DNA from: DATDCY01 sp964513745
GTDB taxonomy: Bacteria > JAUVQV01 > DATDCY01
Reading direction: 5' to 3'
DNA length: 64,000 nucleotides
Assembly: GCA_964513745.1 (NCBI GenBank)
Contig: CAZEOK010000002.1
Location: 12,351 to 76,350 of the forward strand
Each line of letters opens with the position of its first letter. Position 1 is the stretch's first letter. Under the pieces are notes generated by a model. The model was not told where the DNA came from. It made no database searches and saw only the letters and a list, made by a program, of their open reading frames with translations. Position numbers and translations under genes: made by a program. Of the stretch, positions 44,515 to 53,177 are shown piece after piece.

Positions 44515-45248
44515 CAACTCGGGCCTCGTCGTTCTCGCTCGCCGCTTCGGTCTTTCTCGTGGCGGCGGCCGTCGCCGCGCCCCACGGGTGGGCCTTCGCC
44601 TCGGCCCCCGTCATCGTCTTCGAGAGCGAGAGCTGCGACCTGGGCAGCGTCGTTCAGGGCGAACAGCCGGATTGCGTCTTCTCGTTTTCGAACGGCGGAT
44701 CGGGCGATCTGCGCATTCTCCACGTGGAGCCGTCCTGTGGTTGCACCACGGCCCTGATTACTGCCGCGCTGACACGCGCCGGGGAGCGCGGTGGCATCCG
44801 CGTCGTGTTCGACTCGGAGAACTTCGCCGGGGAGATCGTCAAGGAAGTCGAGGTGCTGTCGAACGATCCCGTCCGCCCGAGCATCACGCTGCAGGTGAAG
44901 GCACTCGTCGAGCCTGAGATCGATTTTGAGCCGCGGCTGGTCACCTTCGACGACGTGCGTTCTGGCTCGGCGCTCAGGCAGGTGGTGATGCTCACGAATC
45001 GCCGGGCCGACCCGGTGCGAATCCTCCGGCTGAGCGCGGAGCCGGCATCGTATCGCTGCATCCTGCCCGGCTGGGACGAGCGGTCGCTCCCGTTGCAGCT
45101 CGAACCGTGGGACCGCGTTGTGCTCGAGGTACGCTTTGCCCCGCAGAACCCGCTGGCGATGCCGATCGCCGGCGAGTGCGCGTTCGAGATCGAGGGGCCG
45201 CGCAGGCGTCACTTCAGGCTCAAGCTCCTCGCCCTTCCCGCTCCTTAA
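44511..45248 (+). CDS. Exported DUF1573-domain protein
   Basis: A 245-residue exported protein with a signal peptide (about residues 1-31) and two Ig-like DUF1573 domains. The first carries the family motif VEPSCGCTTA. The GTG start overlaps the wzt stop, which decides it. DUF1573 proteins are common in the envelopes of Bacteroidetes, Planctomycetes and deltaproteobacteria, with no settled function. Position suggests a link to the polysaccharide exporter. Its TAA stop overlaps the stop of the convergent TPR gene within TTAA (45245-45248). Confidence 0.88.
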   Translation: MTTRASSFSLAASVFLVAAAVAAPHGWAFASAPVIVFESESCDLGSVVQGEQPDCVFSFSNGGSGDLRILHVEPSCGCTTALITAALTRAGERGGIRVVFDSENFAGEIVKEVEVLSNDPVRPSITLQVKALVEPEIDFEPRLVTFDDVRSGSALRQVVMLTNRRADPVRILRLSAEPASYRCILPGWDERSLPLQLEPWDRVVLEVRFAPQNPLAMPIAGECAFEIEGPRRRHFRLKLLALPAP

Positions 45249-46126
45249 GGGGCGACCGCTTCGCCTTTCTCGACACGCTGCGCCACGGAGTCGAACATCG
45301 CTTTAGCCCGCTCGTACTGCCCGGTCTCGAGATAGAGATCCCCAAGCGCCATGGCGGCTTCCACATGGTCCGGCTGGTTCCTGATCACCTTGAGATAGAG
45401 CTCTTCGGCGCGGCGGTATTGCTTCCTCTTCAGGCTGGCAGCCGCCAGTTCCATGTCGGAATGAGAGGCCTTCGTCACGCGAGGCGATGCGGCAGGAGAC
45501 TGCCCCGCGGTGGGAGCGGTGGGCACCGCGGCCGGGCGGTCGGCGGAGACGGGCGGTTTCACGACGGGGGGGACCACTGCGGTCGTGTGCCCGATGGACG
45601 CGGGCGATTGAACGACTGCAGGAAACGCCGCGGCCGGGCGTTCAACAGGCGCGGGCTGCTTGACGACGGCGGGACCCGTCACAAGCGGCACCGCGGGATG
45701 TTGCACCGGGCTGCGCGTAAGAAAATACAGGACCGCGGCGCAGACCACGGCCAGTGGCACGCCCGCCGCTGCCGCCCGGAATGCCCACCTCCGAAACCGC
45801 TCCGGATCTGCCCCGGCAGGTTCGTCGCGGCCGCCCCGATGGGACCTCCGGAATCCGGGCTGCTCCTGCGCCCGCACCAGTGCTGATTTCTCGTCGAGCA
45901 GCCGCAGCACCTCGAGTTTAGTCTTTTCCAGCTCCTCGACCTCGGCGAGGATTTTCTGCCACTGCTTGCTCCGGCGCTCGTTGATCTGCTCGCCCCGGAC
46001 ATTCATCCAGTGGATGGCTTCACTCAGCAGCTGCTTCGAACGGAGCTTCAGCTCGAGCCGCCGCTCCAGTTTCTCGTAGAAGTGTTCCAGCTCGGTGAGG
46101 TTTTTCTTGCTCAGGTCTTTTTCCAT
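45245..46126 (-). CDS. Membrane-anchored TPR protein with coiled-coil N-terminus
   Basis: About 293 residues: a highly charged coiled-coil region (about 1-90, MEKDLSKKNLTELEHFYEKL onwards), one membrane span (about 115-137), a Pro/Ala/Val-rich linker, and TPR repeats at the C-terminus (about 228-290, KRKQYRRAEELYLKVI, then VEAAMALGDLYLETGQYERA). This places the coiled coil in the cytoplasm and the TPRs in the periplasm. The ATG at 46126 lies inside the end of truA; a GTG at 46159 is the alternative start. No specific function can be assigned. Confidence 0.82.
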   Translation of the reverse strand: MEKDLSKKNLTELEHFYEKLERRLELKLRSKQLLSEAIHWMNVRGEQINERRSKQWQKILAEVEELEKTKLEVLRLLDEKSALVRAQEQPGFRRSHRGGRDEPAGADPERFRRWAFRAAAAGVPLAVVCAAVLYFLTRSPVQHPAVPLVTGPAVVKQPAPVERPAAAFPAVVQSPASIGHTTAVVPPVVKPPVSADRPAAVPTAPTAGQSPAASPRVTKASHSDMELAAASLKRKQYRRAEELYLKVIRNQPDHVEAAMALGDLYLETGQYERAKAMFDSVAQRVEKGEAVAP

Positions 46127-46998
46127 GAATCCGGCTTTCTCCCTGCATCTCGTCGACACCCGGCTCGCGTCGGTCGCATTATACCTCCGCGCTGCCGTTT
46201 TTCAGGCAGGCTTTTTTTCGCGGGATCAACCGCCAGTACCGGTACAAGCGGACGCCGAAACGACTCCCCCGGAAAGATCACTTCCTCAAGGAAGAGCCCT
46301 GACGGCGGAGCGGTGACCTGGGCCGGGTACGGCGACGGGCCGTCGAAGAGAGCCTGGAAATCCGCCCCTGATATCTCGCCGCGCCCGACGCCCGCGAGAG
46401 CGCCCACGACCCGCCGGACCATCTTCCAGAGAAAATGCGAGGCCCGCAGCCGCACGAGAATGAGATCGCCGGCCTCGACGAGCTGCACTTCCTGCACAAG
46501 AACCATTGTCGACGCCCCCTTCTCGACACGCTTGTCGGTGAATCCCGCGTAGTCGCGCATGCCGGCAAGACCGACCGCGGCGCATCGCATGGACTCGATG
46601 TCGAGGGGGTCCTTGACCCACCAGACGAAGGGTTTACCGAAGGCGGTTCGACGCCGGGAGATCTGGTAGAGGTACGAGCGTCCCGTGGCGTGGTGGCGAG
46701 CGTGGAAGCGGGCGTCGGCGCGACTGGCGGAAAGGACGTTGATGTCGGGCGGCAGCAGGTCGTTGAGACCGTGAAGGACTCTCTCCTCGGGAAAGGCCTT
46801 CTGCGTCTCCAGGTGGGCGACCTGCCCGATAGCATGCACCCCGGCATCGGTACGCCCGGATCCCTGGAGCTCGACTGGCCGGCCGAAGGCCTCAGCGGCC
46901 GCCTGCAGCAATTCGCCCTGGACGGAACGGGCATTCTCCTGCCCTTGCCACCCGTGGTAGCGCGTTCCCTGATACTCGATCGTGAGACGATAACGCAC
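46111..46998 (-). CDS. truA: tRNA pseudouridine(38-40) synthase TruA
   Basis: Converts uridines 38-40 of the tRNA anticodon arm to pseudouridine. The catalytic Asp is in GSGRTDAGVHAIGQVAH, and RSYLYQI, ASHFLWKMVRRVVG and the final GLFLEEV segments are conserved. The start is placed at GTG 46998 (VRYRLTIEYQGT), where family similarity begins; the frame is open to an ATG at 47133. The 295-residue product has a basic C-terminal tail of about 40 residues beyond the usual end, which overlaps the TPR gene start. Confidence 0.95.
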   Translation of the reverse strand: MRYRLTIEYQGTRYHGWQGQENARSVQGELLQAAAEAFGRPVELQGSGRTDAGVHAIGQVAHLETQKAFPEERVLHGLNDLLPPDINVLSASRADARFHARHHATGRSYLYQISRRRTAFGKPFVWWVKDPLDIESMRCAAVGLAGMRDYAGFTDKRVEKGASTMVLVQEVQLVEAGDLILVRLRASHFLWKMVRRVVGALAGVGRGEISGADFQALFDGPSPYPAQVTAPPSGLFLEEVIFPGESFRRPLVPVLAVDPAKKSLPEKRQRGGIMRPTRAGCRRDAGRKPDSWKKT

Positions 46999-47153
46999 GA
47001 ACCGTAGGATACCCCAAGGGCGCTGCGGACTGCTTGACAAAAATGACGGGTCACGCAAAGATATCTGGTGATTAGTCTGGTGAGGCGCACCACGCGCCGC
47101 ACCGACAGGATTCTCACGAACCAGGTTGTTCATACGGAGGTTCGGATCCAGAC

Positions 47154-49460
47154 ATGCTGCGACGGTCGTTGACGATTCTCACGGTTCTCCTGCCTCTGGT
47201 CGCCTTCACCGGCTCAGGTCGCCGGGCCACTGCTGCAGAGCCGGTCCCCGCGGAATCCTCACCTGCCGCGCCTGCATACGCCTATCCGGTCATCACGGCT
47301 ATCGGCGTGGTCAAGGGCAAGTCCGGCACGCTCGTGACCATCAGCGGCAACACCGATCTGAAATACGACTATTTCGTCATCGATGGCCGGAGTCTCGTCA
47401 TCGACGTACCCGGCGCCACCAGTTCGGTCTGGCCGGCGGAGCAGCAGGTGAACGACGATTTCGTCAGCCGGGTGCGGGTGGCGCAGCAGAGCGGCGACAG
47501 ACCGGGTGTCCGGGTCGTCTTCGACCTCAAGCGGCCGGACGCCTTCACGGTTCGCGGGGACACCGGCCAGATCGCCGTGTGGTTCGCTGCCGGGAAGGCC
47601 GCAGCGGCTCCTCCGGAAATTCCGGCAGCGGCGGCGTCAGAAGCTCAGCCTCCGGCGCAGACAGCGCCGGCCACACCCACCGTCGCCCCCCCCCCGGCGC
47701 CGGCAGCACTCACCCGGGTCACCGATGTCACGGCAACCCGTCTCCCGAACGCGTTTCGCGTCGCAGTGAAGACTGACGCGAAGCCCGTATACCGGGTGCT
47801 GGAATCGGGAGATCCGCAAAGGGTTGCCATCGCCATCGATGCTGCCGCGCTCGGGCCGGACTCCCAAAAGGCGACCGACTACTCGGATCTGGGCACTCCC
47901 ATCACGCGCATTTCCGTCTGGTCCGAGCAGCACGAGCCACCGGTGGCCATGATCGCCATCGACCTGCGCCAGCCGTTGCCGTTTCGCGTGTTCACCGATG
48001 CCTATGGGCTGAATGTTGATTTCAATTCCGATGTCCGCCGTGCGGCTGAGCCGGTCTCGCCGGCTCCATCGCTCCTGACACCGACCCCTGAGCCGGTTGA
48101 GAGCGCGACCCGCGGATCGTCTCCCCGGGATTCCGAGCGCCTGACGAAAGCGTTCACGGGCAAAAAAATCACCCTGGACTTCCTCGACGCCGACATCACG
48201 GACATCTTCAGGCTCATCGCCGAAGTCTCCGGCATGAATATCGTCGCAAGCGAGGACATCAAGAACAAGCGCAGCGTCAAGATGACGGAGATCCCCTGGG
48301 ACCAGGCCCTCGATCTGATACTCAAGACGAACAACCCCCAGCTCGTGCAGGTCCCGGAGACGGGTAACGTCGTCCGGATCACGACGTTGAACAGCGTGCT
48401 CGTCGAGGAGGCGGCGGCGGAAAAACGCCGTCTTGAACAGATCAAGAACCAGCGCAACATGGACGAGGACATGAAAAAATCCATCGAGGCCCAGCAGAAC
48501 CTGGAGCCGCTGGTCTTGAAGAGTTACGCCATCTCCTATGGAAAGGCTGGCGACATCAAGAACTTCCTCGAGAAAAGCCTGATTTCAGAGCGCGGCAAGA
48601 ATTTGATCCAGTACGACGATCGCACCAATCTCCTGGTCGTCCAGGACATCGCCGCCCGGATACCCGAGATCGATCGCGTCGTCCAGGCGCTGGACACGCC
48701 GACCCCGGCGGTCCTCGTGGAGGCCCGTATCGTTGAAGTTTCAAGCGGCTACGAGCAGCAACTCGGCGTCCAGTGGAACATGGCCGGCGTCGCCGATGCC
48801 GCCCACGGCAACGCCACGGACTTCGCGTTCCCGAACTCGATGAGCGTCGGCGGCACGCAGAGCACCGACACCGGCAGCTACCTGGTCAACCTCCCCGCCG
48901 CCTCTGCGACGTCGGGGATCGGCTTCACCTTCGGCCATATCGCAAACACGCTGAGCCTCGACATGCGCCTGTCGGCGATGGAGCAGCTTGGCCAGACCAA
49001 GATCCTCTCCAACCCGAAGGTCCTGGTGATCCAGAACCAGAAGGCGGAAATAAATGTTGGTTCGCAGCTGCCGGTAACCAAGACAAGCTCCGAAGGCGAC
49101 CGCACCGTGGAGTGGAAGAATGTCGGTATCGTTCTCGAGGTCAAACCCCAGGTGACGAAAGACAATCGGGTCTTTTTGGAGATTTTGGTCGAGAAATCCT
49201 CCCAGGGCGAGAACGTCGACACAACCGACGGCACAATGTTCTCGATCAACACTAGTCGGGCAAAAACCCAAGTCCTGATCGCGGACGGGGAGACGACGGT
49301 CATCGGCGGGCTCTTCGTGCAGGAGACCATCAAGGACGAAAGCTCGGTGCCCGGGCTCTCGAAACTGCCGCTTGTCGGCTGGCTCTTCAAGAACAAGAGC
49401 GACACCCAGCGCAAGTCGGAGCTGATGATCTTCCTGACCCCGCGGCTCGTCGCGCAGTAG
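47154..49460 (+). CDS. pilQ: Type IV pilus secretin PilQ
   Basis: The outer-membrane channel through which the type IV pilus passes, 768 residues. A signal peptide (about 1-28) is followed by two AMIN domains (about 45-145 and 187-292) that bind peptidoglycan, a linker, the N0 domain (KKITLDFLDADITDIFRLIAEVSG), an N1 domain, and the secretin core with LSAMEQLGQTKILSNPKVLV, VPGLSKLPLVGWLFK and the terminal LMIFLTPR. CGGAGG lies 13 bases upstream, and TTGACA at 47034-47039 may be its -35. It stands without the pilMNOP genes that usually precede it; upstream is the divergent truA. Confidence 0.95.
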   Translation: MLRRSLTILTVLLPLVAFTGSGRRATAAEPVPAESSPAAPAYAYPVITAIGVVKGKSGTLVTISGNTDLKYDYFVIDGRSLVIDVPGATSSVWPAEQQVNDDFVSRVRVAQQSGDRPGVRVVFDLKRPDAFTVRGDTGQIAVWFAAGKAAAAPPEIPAAAASEAQPPAQTAPATPTVAPPPAPAALTRVTDVTATRLPNAFRVAVKTDAKPVYRVLESGDPQRVAIAIDAAALGPDSQKATDYSDLGTPITRISVWSEQHEPPVAMIAIDLRQPLPFRVFTDAYGLNVDFNSDVRRAAEPVSPAPSLLTPTPEPVESATRGSSPRDSERLTKAFTGKKITLDFLDADITDIFRLIAEVSGMNIVASEDIKNKRSVKMTEIPWDQALDLILKTNNPQLVQVPETGNVVRITTLNSVLVEEAAAEKRRLEQIKNQRNMDEDMKKSIEAQQNLEPLVLKSYAISYGKAGDIKNFLEKSLISERGKNLIQYDDRTNLLVVQDIAARIPEIDRVVQALDTPTPAVLVEARIVEVSSGYEQQLGVQWNMAGVADAAHGNATDFAFPNSMSVGGTQSTDTGSYLVNLPAASATSGIGFTFGHIANTLSLDMRLSAMEQLGQTKILSNPKVLVIQNQKAEINVGSQLPVTKTSSEGDRTVEWKNVGIVLEVKPQVTKDNRVFLEILVEKSSQGENVDTTDGTMFSINTSRAKTQVLIADGETTVIGGLFVQETIKDESSVPGLSKLPLVGWLFKNKSDTQRKSELMIFLTPRLVAQ

Positions 49461-49462
49461 CT

Positions 49463-49490
49463 CGCCGCGGACGCCAGAACCTCCGCGGCG
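49463..49490. terminator. Hairpin between convergent pilQ and protease genes
   Basis: A perfect 9-bp GC-rich stem (49463-49471 with 49482-49490) and a 10-base loop fill most of the 48-base gap between the two stop codons. No T tract follows on either strand, so it would be at best a weak or factor-aided terminator serving both directions. Confidence 0.42.
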
Positions 49491-49508
49491 CGCCCAGAAG
49501 CCGCCGCG

Positions 49509-50354
49509 CTACATCACGAACGCCGCCGGCGCAAGCGTGAGCGCCAGCAGTGCCGCGGCCGCTGCCCCCAGCATCTTCTCGCGCGCTCCGAGCGGTGAAT
49601 CCTCCGCGAGCACCGGCGGGTGGCGCAAGCCCATGAGCAACAGCATTCCGCCCCAGAGAAACCAGCCCCACCAGAAAAATCCGAGCGGGGCGAGTGCGAG
49701 CACGACCAGCCGCGATATCCCTTCCTGACGGCGCCCCGCAAGCGCGTAGAGGACATGCCCGCCGTCGAGTTGGCCGACGGGGAGCAGGTTGATAGCCGTC
49801 ACGAAGAAGCCGATCCAGGCCGCGAAGGCAACCGGATGCAGCACCAGGGTCGCGTTCTGCGGCAGCGATCCCAGCACCAGACGTTCCAGCAGCGCAAACA
49901 GCAGTGAATTCCCCAGCCCGATCCCGGGTGAAGCACCGCTTCCGGTGCTCGCTGCCGCGGCATGGACGACCACGCGGGAAAGCCGCAACCCTGACACCGC
50001 CAATGGCAGCGCCACGAGAAAGCCGGCGAGCGGCCCCGCGATCCCGATCTCGAGCAGCGATCGGCGATCGGGGATCGGGGACTCGATACGGATAACCGCG
50101 CCGAACGTCCCCGCCAGCGTCGGCGCCGGTATGAACAGCGGCAGGCTCGCGCGCACACCGTGGCGATGCGAGGTGATGTAGTGCGAGAACTCGTGAGCGA
50201 GCAGTATCACGAGGATCGACGCCGAGAACGGGACGCCCTCCAGGAGCGCCGCCGGGTCGGCGAAGGGATCGGCGCCAGCCAGCAGGCTCCCGGCGCCCAG
50301 CGTGGTGACGACCGTGGCCAGGAACATCAGGATCGGGATCCGCTTATCCCTCAC
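49509..50354 (-). CDS. Site-2-type membrane metalloprotease (M50 family)
   Basis: An intramembrane zinc protease of 281 residues with about six membrane spans. The zinc motif HEFSH (His54, Glu55, His58) and the third-ligand motif NLLPVGQLDGGH (Asp197) are intact. There is no PDZ domain and no RseP-type layout; the arrangement with APTLAGTFGAVIR is closer to the EGY1/FtsH-associated branch of the family. It is the last gene of the 18-gene minus-strand run, 18 bases after ptsI. The substrate is unknown. Confidence 0.92.
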   Translation of the reverse strand: MRDKRIPILMFLATVVTTLGAGSLLAGADPFADPAALLEGVPFSASILVILLAHEFSHYITSHRHGVRASLPLFIPAPTLAGTFGAVIRIESPIPDRRSLLEIGIAGPLAGFLVALPLAVSGLRLSRVVVHAAAASTGSGASPGIGLGNSLLFALLERLVLGSLPQNATLVLHPVAFAAWIGFFVTAINLLPVGQLDGGHVLYALAGRRQEGISRLVVLALAPLGFFWWGWFLWGGMLLLMGLRHPPVLAEDSPLGAREKMLGAAAAALLALTLAPAAFVM

Positions 50355-50372
50355 GAGGGTCGCGCCACCCCG

Positions 50373-52154
50373 CTAGATCAGACACACCTGCCTCCCGTCG
50401 TCGGTGATGTCGTCGGGAAAGCGTCGGATCATCTCGCTTTTTATGTACTGCTCGCCCTCCCAGGCCGTGCCGAACTGCGTGAGCGCGACCGCCAGTTGCT
50501 GCGCATCGGCCAGCCGCGTGGCCCGGACGATCTTCTTCACGCGCGGCAGCGAGACGGCGTTCATGCTCAGCGAATCGATGCCCATGCCGATCAGCAGCTG
50601 GGTGTAGATCGGCTCGCCGGCCATCTCGCCGCACATCGCCACGGGAATTCCCTGCGTGTGCGCCGCGCGCACCGTCTCGCGGATGATCCGCAGGACCGCC
50701 GGGTGCAGCGGGCGGTAGAGGTAGGCCACGTGCTCGTTGACCCGGTCGATTGCCAGCGCGTACTGGATCAGGTCGTTGGTGCCGATCGAGAAGAAGTCGG
50801 CCTCGCTCGCCAGGATGTCGGCGATGATCGCCGCGGCGGGCGTCTCGATCATCACGCCGACCTCGAGTCCGCGATCGTAGGGCAGGCCCCGCTGGTCGAG
50901 ACCCTGCGCTACTTCCCCGAGGATCTCGCGCGCCTGGCGGAGCTCCGAGAGCTCGGAAACCATCGGGAACATGACCCGGAGCTTGCCGTGGGCGCTCGCC
51001 CGCAGGATGCCGGCGAGCTGCGTCTTGAAGGCGGTGACCTCGCGCAGACAGAAGCGGATGGCGCGCAGGCCGAGCGCGGGATTCATCTCCTTGGCCAGGG
51101 GGACCTGGGAGAGGAACTTGTCCCCGCCCAGATCAAACGTGCGGATCGTCGCCGGCCTCGGGCGGATCGACTCGATCAGGTGCCGGTAGAGGCCGTAGTG
51201 CTCGTCCTCGGTCGGCATGTCGGAACGATTGAAGTAAATGAACTCCGTCCGGTAGAGCCCGATGCCGGCGGCCCCGTGCTCGAGTACCGAGGGGATCTCC
51301 TCCGGCAACTCGATGTTCGCCTCCAGCCCAACGCGGTACCCCTCGAGCGTCTCGGCGGGCAGCTCGCGCAGCTTGTGCAATTCGACATCGTAGCGGTGGT
51401 AGCGGCGCTTCAGCGCCGCGTAGTGCCGCACGGTCTCCTCGTCCGGATGCAGGTAGAGCTGCCCGGTGTTGCCGTCGATGATCAGCGGGTCGCCGTTCTC
51501 GACCCGCCGGGTGATGTCCTCGAGGCCGACCACCGCCGGGATTTCCAGCGAGCGTGCAACAATGGCGGTGTGCGAGGTCTTCCCGCCCATGTCGATGGCG
51601 AAACCCCGCACCCATTCCTTGCGCATCTGCGCCGTGTCCGACGGAGAGAGATCGCGCGCGAGGACAATCACGCCCTCGGGAATCTGGGTGACCTGTTCGT
51701 GAGGCTCGCCCACCAGGTTGCGCAGCACCCGCTGGCCGATGTCCTCCATGTCACCGGCTTTCTCGCGCAGGTAGGCCTCGTCGATGGCTGCGAAGGCTTC
51801 GCGGAAACGCGCGATCACCTGTTGGAGCGCCCACTCGGCGTTCGCGCGCTCGTCGCGGATGAGCTTCGCGACGCCGTCGACGAGCATGCGGTCCTTGAGC
51901 ATCAGCAGGTGGGCATCCAGGATGTAGACGTGCTGCGGACCGAGATCCCGGGCGAGCCGGCGCCTGAAAGAGCGCAGCTGGGAGGCCGAGGCGGCTACCG
52001 CGGCGCGGAAGCGGCGGATCTCGCGGGCGACTTCACCGGGCGGGATCTCCCAGCGATGCGCGGCGTAATCCGTCTTCTCGAGGACGAAGGCCGGCCCGAT
52101 GGCGATGCCGGGGGAAACCCCGATGCCGACGACGCTCACCATCTGGTGCGCCAC
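50373..52154 (-). CDS. ptsI: Phosphoenolpyruvate-protein phosphotransferase (Enzyme I)
   Basis: The first enzyme of the PTS: takes phosphate from PEP and passes it to HPr. It has 593 residues. The active His195 is in GGKTSHTAIVARSLEIPAV, and the PEP-binding C-terminal barrel shows GLYRTEF, RTFDLGGDK and the MCGEMAG segment. The GTG start at 52154 has GAGGAG upstream within the end of ptsH; ATG at 52142 is possible. Placed with hprK and rpoN, it is likely part of a regulatory PTS as well as a transport one. Confidence 0.96.
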   Translation of the reverse strand: MAHQMVSVVGIGVSPGIAIGPAFVLEKTDYAAHRWEIPPGEVAREIRRFRAAVAASASQLRSFRRRLARDLGPQHVYILDAHLLMLKDRMLVDGVAKLIRDERANAEWALQQVIARFREAFAAIDEAYLREKAGDMEDIGQRVLRNLVGEPHEQVTQIPEGVIVLARDLSPSDTAQMRKEWVRGFAIDMGGKTSHTAIVARSLEIPAVVGLEDITRRVENGDPLIIDGNTGQLYLHPDEETVRHYAALKRRYHRYDVELHKLRELPAETLEGYRVGLEANIELPEEIPSVLEHGAAGIGLYRTEFIYFNRSDMPTEDEHYGLYRHLIESIRPRPATIRTFDLGGDKFLSQVPLAKEMNPALGLRAIRFCLREVTAFKTQLAGILRASAHGKLRVMFPMVSELSELRQAREILGEVAQGLDQRGLPYDRGLEVGVMIETPAAAIIADILASEADFFSIGTNDLIQYALAIDRVNEHVAYLYRPLHPAVLRIIRETVRAAHTQGIPVAMCGEMAGEPIYTQLLIGMGIDSLSMNAVSLPRVKKIVRATRLADAQQLAVALTQFGTAWEGEQYIKSEMIRRFPDDITDDGRQVCLI

Positions 52155-52157
52155 CTG

Positions 52158-52427
52158 CTACTGCTCCTCGTGAAAGCGGTTGCTGATCAGCGACTCCACG
52201 GCGGACATCGCCTGAGCCTCGTCCTCGCCGTCGGCGGTGATGGTGACCGTGTGCCCCTTCGCGGCGGCCAGCAACATCAGCCCCATGATGCTCTTGGCGC
52301 TGGCGCTGGCGCCGGCCCTCTCGACGGTGATCCGCGACTTGAAGTCGCATGCGGTCTTCACGAGGTGGCTGGCCGCACGAGCGTGCAGACCCAATTTGTT
52401 CACGATCGGCAGATCCTTGCGGATCAT
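52158..52427 (-). CDS. ptsH: Phosphocarrier protein HPr
   Basis: An 89-residue HPr with both control sites: His15 (NKLGLHARAAS), phosphorylated by Enzyme I, and Ser46 (SAKSIMGLMLLAA), the target of HPr kinase, whose gene lies six genes upstream. The ATG overlaps the EIID stop (ATGA), which fixes the start. The presence of Ser46 and HprK together implies that carbon or energy state adjusts PTS flux. Confidence 0.96.
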   Translation of the reverse strand: MIRKDLPIVNKLGLHARAASHLVKTACDFKSRITVERAGASASAKSIMGLMLLAAAKGHTVTITADGEDEAQAMSAVESLISNRFHEEQ

Positions 52428-53170
52428 GGCGTACTCACCACGCGAACGGCCCCCGTAACGGCGGCGATCGCCGAGATGCACGCCAGCAATCGTCCCTGGT
52501 CCAGACCCCTGCTCTGGATGGCCAGCAGCACCCCGAACACAGCGACCGTCGTGCCTGCCGAAGCCAGCCCCTGTCCGGGGAACAATCCCCACGACCCGTA
52601 AGCCCCCGCTCCAATGAAATAACCGGCGACGACCGTGGTTGCGGCGCCCAGGACCGGAACTGCCCGTGACAACGGCCGCCGCTGGAGCGTCTCGACAACC
52701 AGCTTGCCTCGGGCAAGCCCCGCATTGATTCCCCACACGCGCACGGCGACATGAGGGACATTGTAGAGCGCGAGCATGATCAAGGGCGCCCAGACGAAGC
52801 CGGCGATGGCTGCCGGCAGCGCGGCAACGGCAGCGAACGGGCGCAGGGTAGCCCAGAAAAACTCGTCACCGACGGCGCCGAGGGCGCACATCAGGGAGAC
52901 TTTGAGGCCGTCGATGGCCTGCTCAGTAGTGCCGCGCTGTTCTTCCCTGACCACGGTCGCCGCGACGAGGCCAGCGAAGTAGGGATGCGTGTTGAAGGTA
53001 CTCAGGCGCCGCAGCCCGGTCTGCGCCCGTTCCGGCGCCCGCTGTCGTCGCTGAGCAAGGGCCGGCCAGGTCATGAAGAAAAACCCGAGGTTTTGCAGAC
53101 CCTCGAAGTTCCAGGACGTCTGCACGAGCAGGCTGCGCACCAGCATGCGCCATCTCAACGAAACCGCCAT
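52424..53170 (-). CDS. PTS mannose-family EIID component
   Basis: Membrane component EIID of a mannose/sorbose-family PTS, 248 residues. Conserved segments: SWNFEGLQNLGFFF, FNTHPYFAGLV and LGAVGDEFFWATLRP, followed by membrane helices. The start at 53170 (MAVSLRWRML) leaves 7 bases after the EIIC stop. It pairs with the EIIC protein to form the sugar channel. The sugar specificity cannot be read. Confidence 0.92.
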   Translation of the reverse strand: MAVSLRWRMLVRSLLVQTSWNFEGLQNLGFFFMTWPALAQRRQRAPERAQTGLRRLSTFNTHPYFAGLVAATVVREEQRGTTEQAIDGLKVSLMCALGAVGDEFFWATLRPFAAVAALPAAIAGFVWAPLIMLALYNVPHVAVRVWGINAGLARGKLVVETLQRRPLSRAVPVLGAATTVVAGYFIGAGAYGSWGLFPGQGLASAGTTVAVFGVLLAIQSRGLDQGRLLACISAIAAVTGAVRVVSTP

Positions 53171-53177
53171 GTCGTGC

